From Candidatus Eisenbacteria bacterium (lineage in GTDB: Bacteria; Eisenbacteria; RBG-16-71-46; JAFGJU01), in assembly GCA_026388185.1 (NCBI GenBank), contig JAPLKG010000017.1:62001-126000 (forward strand): DNA of 64,000 nucleotides, read 5' to 3'. The position numbers and the translations under genes are program-made. This document shows positions 63,431 through 64,000 of the stretch, piece after piece. The notes under the pieces were generated by a model. It was not told the DNA's origin, ran no database searches, and saw only the letters and a program-made list of their open reading frames with translations. How positions within the stretch are numbered: the stretch's first letter is position 1; the number at the start of each line of letters is the position of its first letter.

Positions 63431-64000
63431 TCACATCCTGAACACGCCGAACTTGTGTTCGGGGATCGGGGTGTTTAGAGCGGTAGAGATTCCAAGAGCA
63501 AGACACATGCGCGTATCGAGCGGATCTATTATCCCGTCGTCCCAGAGCCTTGCCGTGGAGTAATAGGCGCTGGACTCCTCTTCGTATTTCTTCAAGATCG
63601 GCTCCTTCATCCGCTCCTGCTCTTCCCCAGTCAGAGTCTTACCCTGCTTCCTAAGCGCGTCCACCTTCACTCTCACGAGCACGCTGGCTGCTTGCTCACC
63701 ACCCATCACACATATTTTCGCGGTGGGCCACATCCAGAGCAGCCTGGCGCCGTACGCTCTGCCGCACATGGCGTAGTTCCCGGCCCCGTACGATCCGCCC
63801 ACGATGACGGTGAACTTGGGGACGTCGGCGTTCGCCACTGCGTGGACAAGCTTGGCCCCGTCCCTCGCAATTCCGCCGTGCTCGTATTTCCTACCCACTA
63901 TGAAGCCCGTGATGTTCTGCAGAAAAACGAGAGGAATCTTTCTCACCGCGCACAGTTCTATGAAGTGTGCACCCTTCAAGGAACTTTCCGAGAAGAGCAC
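63431..64000 (-). CDS. Acyl-CoA carboxylase carboxyltransferase subunit, probable methylcrotonyl-CoA carboxylase beta (5' end cut by window)
   Basis: The C-terminal 189 residues are in view; the frame runs off the right edge. '[49 protein letters not shown]' and '[18 protein letters not shown]' match MCC-beta/propionyl-CoA carboxylase beta proteins. '[11 protein letters not shown]' and the end '[15 protein letters not shown]' are characteristic of methylcrotonyl-CoA carboxylase, which makes 3-methylglutaconyl-CoA, the substrate of the next enzyme. It partners with the biotin carboxylase and carrier encoded downstream. Confidence 0.92.
   Translation of the reverse strand: MLFSESSLKGAHFIELCAVRKIPLVFLQNITGFIVGRKYEHGGIARDGAKLVHAVANADVPKFTVIVGGSYGAGNYAMCGRAYGARLLWMWPTAKICVMGGEQAASVLVRVKVDALRKQGKTLTGEEQERMKEPILKKYEEESSAYYSTARLWDDGIIDPLDTRMCLALGISTALNTPIPEHKFGVFRM

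Noticed and set aside
1-64000. CRISPR arrays, tRNA/rRNA genes, insertion sequences, phage genes or attachment sites
   Set aside because: I looked through the intergenic stretches and gene products and found no direct-repeat array, no cloverleaf-like sequence and no transposase, integrase or phage protein.

Overview
The window is a chromosomal segment of an uncultivated-type, diderm, heterotrophic bacterium. By eye the GC content is moderately high, and I see no tRNA, rRNA, CRISPR array, transposase or phage gene. Several secreted proteins end in the 'PNPFNP…YD..GR.V…WDG.D..G..V.SGVY' domain that is typical of the Fibrobacteres-Chlorobi-Bacteroidetes (FCB) supergroup and its candidate phyla (Eisenbacteria, Krumholzibacteria, Zixibacteria, WOR-3/TA06 and relatives). 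A PorV/PorQ-like protein points the same way. The phylum is an inference; the sequence alone does not fix it.

Layout. 1-5.5 kb: a truncated secreted beta-propeller protein, a polysaccharide flippase and a membrane-bound GAF/SpoIIE phosphatase, all on the minus strand. 5.7-8.9 kb: butyrate kinase, phosphate butyryltransferase and a divergent second copy (plus strand). 8.9-21 kb: a first alpha-glucan region holding a secreted GH57 enzyme, a UPF0182 membrane protein, a secreted GH13 amylase with a CBM48-like domain, a secreted protein with tandem binding-like modules, and a CBM20-like secreted protein. 21-35 kb: ordinary housekeeping and stress genes (MFS transporter with PAS kinase, S9 and M24 peptidases, two DinB proteins, free-Met-R-sulfoxide reductase, small membrane proteins, cupin, methyltransferase, MtfA-like peptidase, beta-CASP nuclease, nitroreductase, isoprenylcysteine methyltransferase-like protein).

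35.3-58.2 kb (minus strand): a probable ~23 kb alpha-glucan utilisation operon. Its order from the promoter is LacI-type repressor, giant secreted GH57-like protein, 1810-aa modular surface protein, PorV/PorQ-like protein, outer-membrane barrel, CBM48-outer-membrane-barrel fusion, tandem-CBM48 lipoprotein, secreted CBM48-GH57 amylase, MalE-, MalF- and MalG-type ABC importer. There is no SusC/SusD pair and no MalK ATPase. The set reads as a starch or glycogen binding, degradation and import machine built from different parts than the Bacteroidetes Sus system.

58.5-64 kb: a C_GCAxxG_C_C protein, then a leucine-degradation (Liu-type) operon running in from the right edge: carboxyltransferase, methylglutaconyl-CoA hydratase, biotin carboxylase, separate biotin carrier protein and an SHMT-like PLP enzyme. 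Acyl-CoA from such catabolism could feed the Ptb/Buk pair at 6-9 kb for ATP synthesis; that link is inference. Start codons were reassigned where Shine-Dalgarno sites, signal peptides or promoters argued against the longest reading frame.
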